Assembly (NCBI RefSeq): GCF_000518265.1
Contig: NZ_JADG01000007.1
Span: 124,001 to 188,000 of the forward strand
Reading direction: 5' to 3'
DNA from: Actinomadura oligospora ATCC 43269
GTDB taxonomy: Bacteria; Actinomycetota; Actinomycetes; Streptosporangiales; Streptosporangiaceae
DNA length: 64,000 bases
The number at the start of each line of letters is the position of its first letter. Positions within the stretch are counted from its first letter, which is position 1. The position numbers were made by a program, and so were the translations under genes. Below, in pieces: positions 24,116 through 34,370 of this stretch. A model generated the notes under the pieces. It searched no databases. It saw only the letters and a program-made list of their open reading frames with translations, and had not been told where the DNA came from.

Positions 24116-24706
24116 CTACGCCCGGTCGCCTCCGAGTTCGACCCTCGCGACCGGTTGGCGCAGGATGGTCAGTTCGCCGAGACTGAGGTAGATCTCGTGG
24201 TGCAGCCCGCGCGGGACGAGGTTCCGCTCGGCCATGAAGGCGTCCATGCGGGCCAGCGTGGCGGGCTCGTCCGCGTAGCCGCCGTGGTGCAGCACCTGCA
24301 CCGACAGCCCCTCCGCGAACTCGGCCAGCTGCACGCGCGCCGCCGCCGCGACCTTGGGCCGGACGGCGTCCCGGCCACGTTCCACCTGCTCGGCGGTGAT
24401 CTCTCCGCTCGCCTTGAGGAACAGGTGCCAGCGCCACTCGGCGCGCGGGACCTCCAGCGGCGGACGCTCGTCCTCCACCCACCAGCGCGCCTCCAGCGGC
24501 GCGCCGGGCGTGCCCATCGCCCCGGCGACCGCGTACACGGCCTCGATCGCGGCGGCGTACTCGGGCCCCTCGGGATCGCCGAGCCCGCTGACGGACAGGC
24601 CCCGGACGGCGTCCAACTCGACGAGCTCCGGCTCGTCCGTCGCCGCGTACCAGCGGTCGGACGCGCCCTTCCGGGTGTCGGGCGTCGTGCTCCGAGTGTT
24701 GGTCAT
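24116..24706 (-). CDS. GyrI-like small-molecule-binding domain protein
   Basis: A 196-residue protein with the GyrI-like fold: [19 protein letters not shown] in the middle and [20 protein letters not shown] followed by GLHHEIYLS near the end. Such stand-alone domains bind hydrophobic drugs or cofactors. The start at 24706 has GGAGG 7 nt upstream and overlaps the stop of the MerR gene (ATGA), so the two are translationally coupled. It may sequester or deliver the same ligand that the MerR protein senses. Confidence 0.85.
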   Translation of the reverse strand: MTNTRSTTPDTRKGASDRWYAATDEPELVELDAVRGLSVSGLGDPEGPEYAAAIEAVYAVAGAMGTPGAPLEARWWVEDERPPLEVPRAEWRWHLFLKASGEITAEQVERGRDAVRPKVAAAARVQLAEFAEGLSVQVLHHGGYADEPATLARMDAFMAERNLVPRGLHHEIYLSLGELTILRQPVARVELGGDRA

Positions 24707-25512
24707 CGTTCGTCCTCCAGGGGAATCTGCACCCGCGTCACCAGGTCTTCCGGCGGGGTGCGTTCGGGGTCTGCGAGGTAGGTCTCCCGGGTCGTCCCGC
24801 CGGGGGTGTGGCCGTGGTCGGCGCACCAGGCCAGCAGCCCGTGCACCACCAGCCCCACCTGGTCGAACGGCCCCACGTGCACGGCCGTCGCGAACGGCCC
24901 GCCCGGCAGGACCTCGCGCCGCGTCCCAGGCGGCACGTCCGGCCCGTCCGGCCCGTCCGCCGCGTCCGGCGCGTCCGGGAGGACGGCGGCGAGCGCGACG
25001 GGGAACTCCTCGGTCGGGTCCAGCGGGAAGAGCCCGATCATGGGCTCGGTGGACGGGACGTCCAGCAGTCGCGCGACGCAGCGCCCCATCGCCGGGCCGA
25101 TCTCGTCCAGCGACGCGGTGTCGCGGGCGATCGCGACCGTGCGGGCGGGCTCGTCCACGACCGTGACGGGCGGCGCGGGCAGCCCCTCGGTGAGGAGGCG
25201 TTCCAGCACGTCCAGGGCACGGCGGCGGCGCGCCAGCTCGGCGGCCTGCCGGTCCCGGACCTCGGTCAGCGGACCGGTCGGGTCGTCCTCCGCCAGCGTC
25301 CGCGCGATCATCGGCAGTGGGACGTCCAGCGTCCGCAGCAGCCCGATCGCGAGGGCGTCCCGCGCCTGGTCAGGCCGGTAGTACCGGTATCCGGACGCGG
25401 GGTCGACGCGCGCGGGGGCCAGCAGCCCGAGGTCGTCGTAGTGCCGCAGCCGCTTCACGCTCAACCGGCACAGCCGCGCGAACCGCCCGATCGGAAGGAG
25501 ATCTTCGCTCAC
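24703..25512 (-). CDS. MerR-family regulator with GyrI-like effector domain (BmrR/TipA type)
   Basis: A 269-residue regulator. The MerR winged helix (about 4-72) has [20 protein letters not shown] and YRYYRPDQ. A coiled coil follows (about 80-115), then a C-terminal GyrI-like ligand domain with [11 protein letters not shown] and [13 protein letters not shown]. It should sense a lipophilic drug. GTG 25512 was chosen because it begins at [13 protein letters not shown] 25521, after AGGAG, and ATG 25540 are alternatives. An inverted repeat in the promoter spacer matches MerR-type autoregulation. Confidence 0.88.
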   Translation of the reverse strand: MSEDLLPIGRFARLCRLSVKRLRHYDDLGLLAPARVDPASGYRYYRPDQARDALAIGLLRTLDVPLPMIARTLAEDDPTGPLTEVRDRQAAELARRRRALDVLERLLTEGLPAPPVTVVDEPARTVAIARDTASLDEIGPAMGRCVARLLDVPSTEPMIGLFPLDPTEEFPVALAAVLPDAPDAADGPDGPDVPPGTRREVLPGGPFATAVHVGPFDQVGLVVHGLLAWCADHGHTPGGTTRETYLADPERTPPEDLVTRVQIPLEDER

Positions 25513-25527
25513 GTCCCCCACTGTCTC

Positions 25528-25552
25528 CTCTCCCACCATGGGAGAGTCCAAC
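25528..25552 (-). promoter_or_regulatory. MerR-type operator in promoter spacer
   Basis: CTCTCCCA-CCA-TGGGAGAG (25528-25546) is a perfect 8-bp inverted repeat with a 3-bp centre. On the minus strand it directly follows TTGGAC (25552-25547), a good -35, and occupies the roughly 19-bp spacer before a weak -10 near GACAGT. This long-spacer layout is the hallmark of MerR-activated promoters such as the tipA promoter. Confidence 0.65.
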
Positions 25553-25604
25553 AGCGGCCGAAACGTGCCGGTTCAGTCTTCGAGGATCGGAGGTCGGGCG
25601 GCGG

Positions 25605-26723
25605 TCAGGGTTGGGCGGTGAGGCCGGTGCAGGCGCGCAGGCCGTTCCAGCGCTTGAGCTCGGCGGCCCCCGCCGCCCCCTTCATCGGGATGGGGAGTCC
25701 GCCGGAGAGACGCGCGGGTTTCCAGGCGGCCTTGGTGACCTTGCCGCCGTCCAGGCGCAGCTGCAGGACGCCCGACAGCTTGGTCTGCCCGGTCGTGTCG
25801 GTCTTCCCGGCCACGCCGTTGAACACGAAGTTGCCCATCCCGTAGTGGACGTACCTGCCCTCCATGAAGCCGCCGCCCAGCGGGACGTGCGCGTGCCCGC
25901 CGACCACGATGTCCGCGCCCGCCGCGATGAGGGTCTTCGCGAGCGCCTGCTGCCGGGGCAGCGGGCAGTTCCGCATCTCCTCCCCCCAGTGCAGGTGGAC
26001 GATCACGTAGTCGGACCCCTTCGCGGCCTCCTTCACCGCCTGGACGAGCCGCGGCACGTTCTTCGCGGACGCGAGGCCGCCCTTGCTCGGCGTCGCCGTC
26101 CACGCCCGCATGAGGTGGTCGTCGAGGACCTGCGTCGCGCCGACGACCGCGAGCCTGTTGCCCTTCACCACGAAGCGGCGCGGACGGAACGCCTCGTCCT
26201 CGTCCTTGCCGATCCCGACGACGGGGAAGCCGCTCTTCCTGATCGCGCGGAGCGAGTCGCGGAGGCCGGACTCCATGTAGTCCATGCCGTGGTTGTTGGC
26301 CATGGACACGACGTCCACCCCGGCCCCCCGGAGGGCGGCGAACGCCGACGGCGGGGAGCGGAAGTGGTACTCCTTGTTCGGCGCGGGCGTCCCGCCGGTG
26401 GTGATCGCCGTCTCCAGGTTGAGCATGGTGAAGTCGGCGGACCGCAGCGTGGCGGCGATCGGGCCGAGCGCGGTCCGGGGCGAGGCGAGCCGTCCGCGCA
26501 GGGCGCCCTCGAAGTGGGTGTCGCCGCCGAACGCGATCGTGATCGGCTGGCGTCCCTGACCCTGTCGCGTGACCCCGCCGCTGGTCGGAGCGCTGCCGGG
26601 ACGCGAGTACGTCTTATCCTTCGCGTCGTTCTTGGAGCCCTTGCCGTCGCTCCCGCAGGCCGAGGCGGCGAGCGCCACCGCGCATCCCACGGCCACCAGG
26701 GCGAAGCCCCGTCCGTCCCGCAT
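25605..26723 (-). CDS. CapA/PgsA-family lipoprotein (PGA_cap, metallophosphatase-like)
   Basis: A 372-residue lipoprotein with lipobox LAASAC near residue 23. The CapA fold is marked by FGGDTHF, LNLETAI, MANNHGMDY, HLHWGEE and GGHAHVP, the Asp/His/Asn metal-ligand pattern of calcineurin-like PGA_cap proteins. In Bacillus, CapA/PgsA takes part in poly-gamma-glutamate export; in actinomycetes the role is unclear and no capB or capC is nearby. ATG 26723 has GGGGG at 5 nt; upstream in-frame ATGs are less good. The Lys/Asp-rich linker after the Cys is typical of tethered exoproteins. Confidence 0.85.
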   Translation of the reverse strand: MRDGRGFALVAVGCAVALAASACGSDGKGSKNDAKDKTYSRPGSAPTSGGVTRQGQGRQPITIAFGGDTHFEGALRGRLASPRTALGPIAATLRSADFTMLNLETAITTGGTPAPNKEYHFRSPPSAFAALRGAGVDVVSMANNHGMDYMESGLRDSLRAIRKSGFPVVGIGKDEDEAFRPRRFVVKGNRLAVVGATQVLDDHLMRAWTATPSKGGLASAKNVPRLVQAVKEAAKGSDYVIVHLHWGEEMRNCPLPRQQALAKTLIAAGADIVVGGHAHVPLGGGFMEGRYVHYGMGNFVFNGVAGKTDTTGQTKLSGVLQLRLDGGKVTKAAWKPARLSGGLPIPMKGAAGAAELKRWNGLRACTGLTAQP

Positions 26724-26830
26724 GGGTGCCCCCACCTCCATGATCGGCTCGCCCAAGAATGGCAGACGAGACGGACAATTCAGTGGTTTTCGCCAGATGA
26801 GCGGCGGCCGACACGGCCCTCCCTTTACCT

Positions 26831-26856
26831 GGTTTCACAAGAAACATCAGGGGTGG
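26831..26856 (+). promoter_or_regulatory. Candidate SigB-like stress promoter of catalase
   Basis: GGTTTC (26831-26836) and GGGTGG (26851-26856), with 15 bp between GGTTT and GGGTGG, resemble the general-stress promoter pattern GNNT-N14-16-GGGTA of actinomycetes. It lies about 185 bp upstream of the catalase start. The -10 is imperfect (GGGTGG). Confidence 0.4.
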
Positions 26857-27042
26857 CGACCAGTACCCGCCACGCCTCGCGGGCATACCACCTGGGGAAA
26901 CAGCCCGGAAACCCGGATGACTCGCTTCATTGAATCGATCACGCTAGCGGCCTGAAACCCGGCATTCCAGACATCGCAGCAGCCGACCGCGGGGCACACC
27001 CGCGCGGATCCGATTCAGCGACGAGCAAGGAGGAACGCGCCC

Positions 27043-28491
27043 ATGTCCGACAAACGCATCGCGACCACCGACGGCGGCAACCCGGCGCCGAGCCTCGAGC
27101 ACTCGCAGTCCGTCGGCCCCAACGGCCCGCTGCTGTTCCAGGACCAGTACCTCGTCCAGAAGATGGCCCACTTCAACCGCGAACGGGTGCCGGAACGGGT
27201 CGTCCACGCCAAGGGCGGCGGCGCCTACGGCGTCCTGGAGATCACCGAGGACGTCAGCCAGTTCACCAAGGCCAGGCTGTTCCAGAAGGGCGCGCGCACC
27301 GAGTCGTTCGTCCGGTTCTCCACGGTCGCGGGCGAGATGGGCTCGGCCGACTCGGCGCGCGACCCGCGCGGCTTCGCGATGAAGTTCTACACCGAGGACG
27401 GCAACTACGACCTGGTCGGCAACAACACGCCGATCTTCTTCGTCCGCGACCCGCAGAAGTTCAGCGACTTCATCCACACCCAGAAGCGCCGCGCGGACAA
27501 CCACCTGCACGACCACAACATGCAGTGGGACTTCTGGACGCTGTCACCGGAGTCCGCGCACCAGGTCACCTTCCTGATGACCGACCGCGGCACCCCCGCG
27601 TCCTGGCGGAACATGCACGGCTTCGGCTCGCACACCTTCCTCTGGTACAACGCGTCCGGCGAGAAGTTCTGGGTGAAGTACCACTTCAAGACCGACCAGG
27701 GCATCAGGAACCTCACCGACGCCGAGGCCGCCGAGCTCCAGTCCACCGACCCCGACTCCCACATCCGCGACCTGCACGACGCGATCAACCGCGGCGACCA
27801 CCCGTCCTGGACGGTGAACGTGCAGATCATGAAGTTCGAGGACGCCGCCGACTACCGGTTCAACCCGTTCGACCTCACCAAGGTCTGGCCGCACGAGGAC
27901 TACCCGGAGATCACCATCGGCCGCTGGACGCTCAACCGGAACCCCGACAACTACTTCGCCGAGATCGAACAGGCCTCGTTCGAGCCGTCCGCCTTCGTGC
28001 CGGGCATCGGCCCGTCCCCGGACAAGATGCTCCAGGGACGCCTGTTCTCCTACCCCGACACCCACCGGTACCGCATCGGCCCGAACTACCTGCAGCTCCC
28101 GGTCAACCGTCCGAAGAGCCGGGTCGACAGCTACAACTTCGACGGCCCGATGACCTTCCAGAACCCCACCGACCCGGTCTACGCGCCGAACTCGGTCGGC
28201 GGCCCGGTCGCCGCCGGCCCGGACACCTGGTCGGGCGAGTCCTACGAGGTCGCGGGCGAGATCATCCGGCACGCCTACGAACTGCACCGCGACGACGACG
28301 ACTTCTCCCAGCCGCGCGCCCTCTGGGAGAGGGTCCTGTCCGACACCGACCGCGACCACCTCGTCTCCAACATCGTCGGCCACGCCTCCACCCCGGAGGT
28401 CACCGCCGACATGAAGAAACGCGTCGCCGAGTACTGGCGCAACGTCCACAAGGACCTCGGCGACCGAGTAGCCAAGGGCCTCGGCACCTGA
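27043..28491 (+). CDS. katA: Monofunctional haem catalase
   Basis: A 482-residue small-subunit clade catalase that disproportionates hydrogen peroxide in the cytosol. Catalytic His 55 is in RVVHAKGGGAYG, the distal Asn in GNNTPIFFVRD, and the proximal haem-ligand Tyr in RLFSYPDTHRYRIG. NADPH-clade features are present and length is normal. AGGAGG lies 9 nt upstream of the ATG. No Fur-like repressor gene is adjacent, so regulation is probably by stress sigma factor. It converges with the SPFH gene. Confidence 0.96.
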   Translation: MSDKRIATTDGGNPAPSLEHSQSVGPNGPLLFQDQYLVQKMAHFNRERVPERVVHAKGGGAYGVLEITEDVSQFTKARLFQKGARTESFVRFSTVAGEMGSADSARDPRGFAMKFYTEDGNYDLVGNNTPIFFVRDPQKFSDFIHTQKRRADNHLHDHNMQWDFWTLSPESAHQVTFLMTDRGTPASWRNMHGFGSHTFLWYNASGEKFWVKYHFKTDQGIRNLTDAEAAELQSTDPDSHIRDLHDAINRGDHPSWTVNVQIMKFEDAADYRFNPFDLTKVWPHEDYPEITIGRWTLNRNPDNYFAEIEQASFEPSAFVPGIGPSPDKMLQGRLFSYPDTHRYRIGPNYLQLPVNRPKSRVDSYNFDGPMTFQNPTDPVYAPNSVGGPVAAGPDTWSGESYEVAGEIIRHAYELHRDDDDFSQPRALWERVLSDTDRDHLVSNIVGHASTPEVTADMKKRVAEYWRNVHKDLGDRVAKGLGT

Positions 28492-28531
28492 CACCCGCCC
28501 CACCCGGTCCCGAACATGCACGGCCTTGACG

Positions 28532-29611
28532 TCAGTGACGCGCAGCCGGTCCCGAACGACCCTCCTCCTTGGCGGAGGACTCGGACGAGGCCAGGGCTCG
28601 GGGCCGGGACCGTCCGCCGTCTCCCGACGCCTCGAGCTCGCGGTCGGGTTCGTCCTCGGACGCCTCGACCGCGGGACGATCGTCCTCACTGGAGGCCGCG
28701 TCGGCCAGGCGACGACGGGCGGCGGACCCGGCATCCCCGCCGAAGGCCTGCGTGATGGCCTCCAGCGCGGACGTCAGCTCACCCGGAATGACCCAGAACG
28801 TACTGTTCGGTCCTTCGGCCAGCTTCGGGAGCGTCTGCAGGTACTGGTACGCGAGCAGCTTCGGGTCGGGATCGGCGCGGTGGACGGCCGTGAACACCTT
28901 CTGGATGGCGGTGGCCTGGCCCTCGGCCTCCAGGATCGCCGACTGCTTGCCGCCCTCGGCGCGCAGGATCGCCGCCTGCTTCTCACCCTGCGCCGTGAGG
29001 ATCTTGGACTGCCGGGCGCCCTCCGCGGTCAGGATCGCCGCGCGCTTCTCGCGCTCCGCCCGCATCTGCTTCTCCATCGCGTCCTTGATGGACGGCGGCG
29101 GCTCGATGGCCTTGATCTCCACGCGCGTGACGCGGATGCCCCATTTGCCGGACGCGTCGTCCAGCACGCCGCGCAGCGCGGTGTTGATCCTGTCCCGGGA
29201 GGTCAGTGTGGCCTCCAGGTCCAGTGTGCCGATCACGTTGCGCAGCGTGGTCGCGGTGAGCTGCTCGATCGCCTTGATGTAGTCGACGATCTCGTAGTCC
29301 GCCGCGCGCGGGTCGGTGACCTGGAAGAACAGCACGGTGTCGATGTGGACCACCACGTTGTCCTCGGTGATCACCGGCTGCGCCTTGAACGACACGACCT
29401 GCTCGCGCAGGTCGATCAGAGCCTTCACGCGGTCCACGAACGGCACGACGAAGGTGATGCCCGGTTCCAGCGTCCGGTGGTACCGGCCGAGCCGCTCCAC
29501 GTTCCGGGCTCGCGCCTGCGGGATGATCCAGACCGTCCGCACGGTCGCGATGACCAGCACCGCGATCCCCGCGAGCAGCACCACCAGCAGCGCGATGGCG
29601 ACATCTGTCAT
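28532..29611 (-). CDS. SPFH/Band-7 (stomatin-like) membrane protein
   Basis: A 359-residue protein: one N-terminal membrane helix (about 3-25), then the SPFH domain with RARNVERLGRYHRTLEPGI and VITEDNVVVHIDTVLFFQVTD. A long Ala/Glu coiled coil (AILTAEGARQSK, AILRAEGGKQS, AILEAEGQAT, about 195-240) follows, and an acidic disordered tail closes the protein. It forms membrane microdomains and, with NfeD, controls membrane-protein quality. The start at 29611 overlaps the NfeD stop (ATGA), so the order is NfeD then SPFH. Confidence 0.93.
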   Translation of the reverse strand: MTDVAIALLVVLLAGIAVLVIATVRTVWIIPQARARNVERLGRYHRTLEPGITFVVPFVDRVKALIDLREQVVSFKAQPVITEDNVVVHIDTVLFFQVTDPRAADYEIVDYIKAIEQLTATTLRNVIGTLDLEATLTSRDRINTALRGVLDDASGKWGIRVTRVEIKAIEPPPSIKDAMEKQMRAEREKRAAILTAEGARQSKILTAQGEKQAAILRAEGGKQSAILEAEGQATAIQKVFTAVHRADPDPKLLAYQYLQTLPKLAEGPNSTFWVIPGELTSALEAITQAFGGDAGSAARRRLADAASSEDDRPAVEASEDEPDRELEASGDGGRSRPRALASSESSAKEEGRSGPAARH

Positions 29612-30066
29612 GGCTCCCCCTCCGGGATCCGGGCCGGTCCCACCGGATACAGCAGCGCCGTCGCGCCCTCGATGGCGATCACGTCGACGGTCGCCCCGGC
29701 GGGGATGACCAGGTCGGGGTCGTAGGGACGAGCCGTCCACTCCTCGCCGCCGATGCGCACGCGCCCGCCCGTCCGGCTGACCTCCGTCAGCGTCACGGCC
29801 TCACGTCCGACCAGGGCTGCCGTCCCGGACCGCATCTTCGGCGGCTGCCGGACGTGCCGCCGCGCGAGAGGCCGCACCACCCCGATCCCACCGACCGCGA
29901 CCACAGCGAACACCGCCGCCTGAAGCACGACCGGAAGCCCCGCCGCGGCCGTCAGCCCGGCCGCGAACGCCCCCACCGCGAGAAGCCCGAGCGCCAGCGT
30001 CAACGTCAACAGCTCAGCCACACCAAGCAACGCCGCGGCCAGCAACCAGGCGACCCACGCCTCCAT
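29608..30066 (-). CDS. NfeD-family membrane protein
   Basis: A 152-residue protein with about three membrane helices in the first 65 residues, then the NfeD OB-fold domain with SGTAALVGREAVTL, GGRVRIGGEEWTARPYD and VIPAGATVDVIAIEG. The OB domain interacts with SPFH proteins. No protease domain is present, so it is the short NfeD1b-like form. ATG 30066 is 8 nt after GGGAG; ATG 30075 is an alternative. It is translationally coupled to the downstream SPFH gene. Confidence 0.9.
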   Translation of the reverse strand: MEAWVAWLLAAALLGVAELLTLTLALGLLAVGAFAAGLTAAAGLPVVLQAAVFAVVAVGGIGVVRPLARRHVRQPPKMRSGTAALVGREAVTLTEVSRTGGRVRIGGEEWTARPYDPDLVIPAGATVDVIAIEGATALLYPVGPARIPEGEP

Positions 30067-31158
<1,092 letters not shown>

Positions 31159-31225
31159 GAGTTGGTGGCGTGGGGGGTGGGGGCGGAGCATCATGGGGGC
31201 GGGGTTGGCGACAAGGAGTTCGGGC

Positions 31226-33829
31226 ATGGGCAGCCGCACGGTGTATCGGACCTGTCCGCTTTGTGAGGCGCTCTGCGGGCTGGAGCTCACGGTGGACGGG
31301 GCGGGGGCGATCACGTCCGTGCGGGGGGATCGGGAGGATCCGCTGAGCGCGGGGTTCCTGTGTCCCAAGGGGGCGACGCTCGGGCGGCTCGACGGGGATC
31401 CGGACCGGCTGGACGAGCCGCTGGTGCGCGGGGTGCCGGTCGGGTGGGACAAGGCGTTCTCGGCCGTCCGGGACGGGCTGGCGGAGGTGATCGCGCGATA
31501 CGGGCGGGACGCGGTCGCGATCTACGTCGGGAACCCGGCCGCGCACTCGGTGGCCGGGCCGTTGTACGGGTCGGCGCTGATCAAGGCGCTGGGCACGCGG
31601 AACGTGTACACGGCCAGCACCGCCGACCAGATGCCGAAGCACGTGAGCTGCGGACATCTGTTCGGGGACCCGCTCGCGATCCCGGTGCCGGACCTTGACC
31701 GGACCGATCATCTGCTGATGCTCGGCGCGAACCCGCTGGAGTCGAACGGGTCGCTGTGCTCGGCGCCCGACTTCGGCGGACGGCTGAAGGCGATCCGCGC
31801 GCGCGGCGGACGCGTCGTCGTCGTGGACCCGCGCCGCACCCGAACGGCCGCGCTCGCCGATGAGCACCTGTTCGTCCGGCCCGGGACGGACGCGCATCTG
31901 CTGATGGCGCTCGTCCACACGCTGTTCGCCGAGGAGTTGACGGCGGTGCCCCAGGGGCTGCCGCTGAACGGGCTGGACGAGCTGCGCGCGCTGGTCGTCG
32001 GGTTCTCGCCGGAGCGGGTCGCGCCGGTCACGGGCGTCCCGGCTGAGGTGATCCGGCGGACGGCCCGCGAACTGGCCGCCGCCGAACGCGCCGCCGTGTA
32101 CGGACGCATCGGGACGTGTACGCAGGAGTTCGGGACGCTCGCGAGCTGGCTCGTGGACGTGCTGAACATCCTCACGGGCAACCTCGACCACCCTGGCGGC
32201 GCGATGTTCCCCCGACCCGCGCACGTGCCGGTCTACCGGCGGCGGCGGCCGTTCACCACGGGCCGCTGGCGCAGCCGGGTGCGCGAGCTGCCCGAGGCCA
32301 TGGGCGAGCTTCCGGTCGCGACGCTCGCGGACGAGATCGAGACCCCTGGCGAGGGCCAGGTCCGCGCCCTGATCACGGTGGGCGGCAACCCTGTGCTGTC
32401 CGCTCCCGACGGTGCCCGTCTCGATCGCCTCCTTCCCTCTCTCGACCTGGTGGTCAGTGTCGACCCGTACCTGAACGAGACGACCCGGCACGCGCACGTC
32501 GTGCTGCCGCCGCCGCGCCCCGCGCAGACCCCGCACTACGACCTGGCGCTGCTGGCGTTCACCGTGCGCGACTACGCCCGCTACTCGCCACCCGCCGTCC
32601 CGCTCCCGGACGGCCGTCCGGCGGAAACGGAGATCCTCGCCCGGCTCGCAACCCTCGCCGCCAACCCCAACCTCACCCACCCCAACACCTCCCCAGCCCC
32701 CGCCGGGGCCGACGCCTCCCCAGCCGAGGCCAACGCCACGTCCGCCCAAGCCGACGCCAACGCCCCCGTCTCGAAGGCCGACGCCGCCCCCGCCGGGGGC
32801 GGCGCCTTCACAAGCACGGTCGACGACTCCCCTGCCGTGGCCGAGGCCTCCTTGGCCACGGTCGACGGCTCCCCTGCCGTGGCCGAGGCATCTTTGGCCG
32901 TAGTGAGCGGCTCCCCGGCTGTGGCCGAAGCGGCCCGCGCGGGGACTGATGCCTCCTTGGCCGGGGACAGCGGCTCCCCGGCCGTGGCTGACGCGTCCCG
33001 TGCGGAAGCCGGGGTCTCCCCGGCCGAGGGCAGCGGGTCTCCGGGCGGGGTGGGGGCGGGGCTTGGGGGGCTGGATGAGTTGGTGATCATGTCTACGCTC
33101 GGGCGGGCGGTGGCGGCGGCAGGGTCGCCGGTTCATGGGCGGGATCCCGGCGAGTTGCGCAAGGTGCTGGCGGACGGGTCGTCCACCACCGAGCAGCGGC
33201 TGGACATGATGCTGCGACTCGGCCCCTACGGCGAGGGCTTCGGCGCGAACCCGAACGGGCTCACCCTCGCCCGGCTCCGCGACGAGCACCCGCACGGCCT
33301 CGACCTCGGCCCCCTCAAGCCGCGCCTGCACGAGGTGCTGTGCACCGCGTCAAGGCGAATCGAGCTGTGCCCGCCCGCGTTCGCCGCGGACACCGACCGG
33401 CTCGCCGCCGCCCTGGACGCCCCACGCCCCGACCTCGTCCTGATCGGGCGCAGGCAGCTGCGCTCGAACAACAGCTGGCTGCACAACGTCCCGGAGCTGC
33501 TCGGCGGCTCCAACACCTGCACCCTGCACCTGAACCCGGCCGACGCCGAGCGACTCGGGATCGGCGAGGGCGCGCGCGTCCGTGTGACGTCCCGCACCGG
33601 CGCCGTCGAGGCCGTCGCCTCACCCACCGACACCGTCATGCCCGGTGTCGTCAGCCTCCCCCACGGCTGGGGCCACGACCTCCCCGGCACCCGCGCCCGG
33701 GTCGCCGCAGCCCGGCCCGGAGTCAACGTCAACGCCATCACCGATGATCGGCTCATCGACCCCCTCTCTGGGAACGCCGCGTTCAACGGCGTCCCCGTCA
33801 CCCTCACCCCGCTGCCCTCACCCCTGTAA
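31226..33829 (+). CDS. Molybdopterin-dependent oxidoreductase (formate dehydrogenase/nitrate reductase family)
   Basis: An 867-residue member of the DMSO-reductase superfamily. The N-terminal 4Fe-4S site is complete: Cys 10, 13, 17 and 46 (CPLCEALCG ... CPKG). Molybdopterin-guanine-dinucleotide binding regions and the C-terminal barrel (WLHNVPELLGG; LHLNPADAERLGIGEGARVRV) are present. There is no Tat signal, so it is cytoplasmic. Residues about 485-612 are an extra Ala/Ser/Pro/Asp-rich insert with 14-residue repeats SPAVAEASLATVDG, absent from usual family members. The start follows AAGGAG at 7 nt. The substrate is unknown, and no partner subunit is adjacent. Confidence 0.88.
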   Translation: MGSRTVYRTCPLCEALCGLELTVDGAGAITSVRGDREDPLSAGFLCPKGATLGRLDGDPDRLDEPLVRGVPVGWDKAFSAVRDGLAEVIARYGRDAVAIYVGNPAAHSVAGPLYGSALIKALGTRNVYTASTADQMPKHVSCGHLFGDPLAIPVPDLDRTDHLLMLGANPLESNGSLCSAPDFGGRLKAIRARGGRVVVVDPRRTRTAALADEHLFVRPGTDAHLLMALVHTLFAEELTAVPQGLPLNGLDELRALVVGFSPERVAPVTGVPAEVIRRTARELAAAERAAVYGRIGTCTQEFGTLASWLVDVLNILTGNLDHPGGAMFPRPAHVPVYRRRRPFTTGRWRSRVRELPEAMGELPVATLADEIETPGEGQVRALITVGGNPVLSAPDGARLDRLLPSLDLVVSVDPYLNETTRHAHVVLPPPRPAQTPHYDLALLAFTVRDYARYSPPAVPLPDGRPAETEILARLATLAANPNLTHPNTSPAPAGADASPAEANATSAQADANAPVSKADAAPAGGGAFTSTVDDSPAVAEASLATVDGSPAVAEASLAVVSGSPAVAEAARAGTDASLAGDSGSPAVADASRAEAGVSPAEGSGSPGGVGAGLGGLDELVIMSTLGRAVAAAGSPVHGRDPGELRKVLADGSSTTEQRLDMMLRLGPYGEGFGANPNGLTLARLRDEHPHGLDLGPLKPRLHEVLCTASRRIELCPPAFAADTDRLAAALDAPRPDLVLIGRRQLRSNNSWLHNVPELLGGSNTCTLHLNPADAERLGIGEGARVRVTSRTGAVEAVASPTDTVMPGVVSLPHGWGHDLPGTRARVAAARPGVNVNAITDDRLIDPLSGNAAFNGVPVTLTPLPSPL
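32828..33050. repeat. In-gene 42-bp tandem repeat (14-residue units)
   Basis: Exact 42-bp units begin at 32828, 32870 and 32912 (TCCCCTGCCGTGGCCGAGGC at the start of the first two), followed by two more degraded units. They encode the SPAVAEASLATVDG repeat in the middle of the molybdoenzyme. Confidence 0.85.
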
Positions 33830-34370
33830 AACGTCCGGGCCCGGCAGAACGTTGGGGCCGTTCACCAAGATCTTTTGCCGGGGCCGACCGCCGCGCCCCA
33901 GCCCCCGCCCGGCTCCGTTCAGCGGAGTCCCGCCGAGCCGTGCCGGGACGGCCACTCAGCGTCCAACCTGCGGTGATTGATTGGTTTTGCACTGGTAGTG
34001 GGTGGTCGATACCGGGTTTAGGGACGCTTACCCACAGGTAGGAATCCCCTCGGCGTGGACGATCCGCCTGACGGAGGGCAAGGGCAAAGGGCACGGGCCG
34101 GTCGTCCGAACCGGTCGTCCGGGCCGGCCGCCTCGGGTGGTCGCCGGGCGGGACGGCGACCAGCGTCGCTGGCGTCACCGGCGGTGACGGTCCGCCGGAG
34201 ACGGACGGGAACGCCAGAGGACGGACGGTTTCGGCCGCCGGAAAAGGGAATCCACCGGGTCCGGAACCGGAGACCCCGGAGCCGGAACCGGGACCGAGGT
34301 CAAGCCGGGCCAGGCCGGGCCAGGCCCGCCGGAGCCGAACGCGAGGCACGCACCCGAGGAGGGGACGACC
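33830..34370. other. Intergenic region upstream of the Rieske protein
   Basis: A 540-bp non-coding stretch. Around 33975-34050 it is AT-richer and probably holds the promoter; GGTTTT...GGGTGG (about 33983-34005) weakly resembles a stress promoter but has a 12-13-bp spacer, too short. The right half is Arg/Pro-codon-like GC sequence with no gene on either strand. Confidence 0.4.

Noticed and set aside
33983..34005. Stress-sigma promoter for the Rieske gene
   Set aside because: GGTTTT and GGGTGG are only 12-13 bp apart, outside the 14-16 bp expected.
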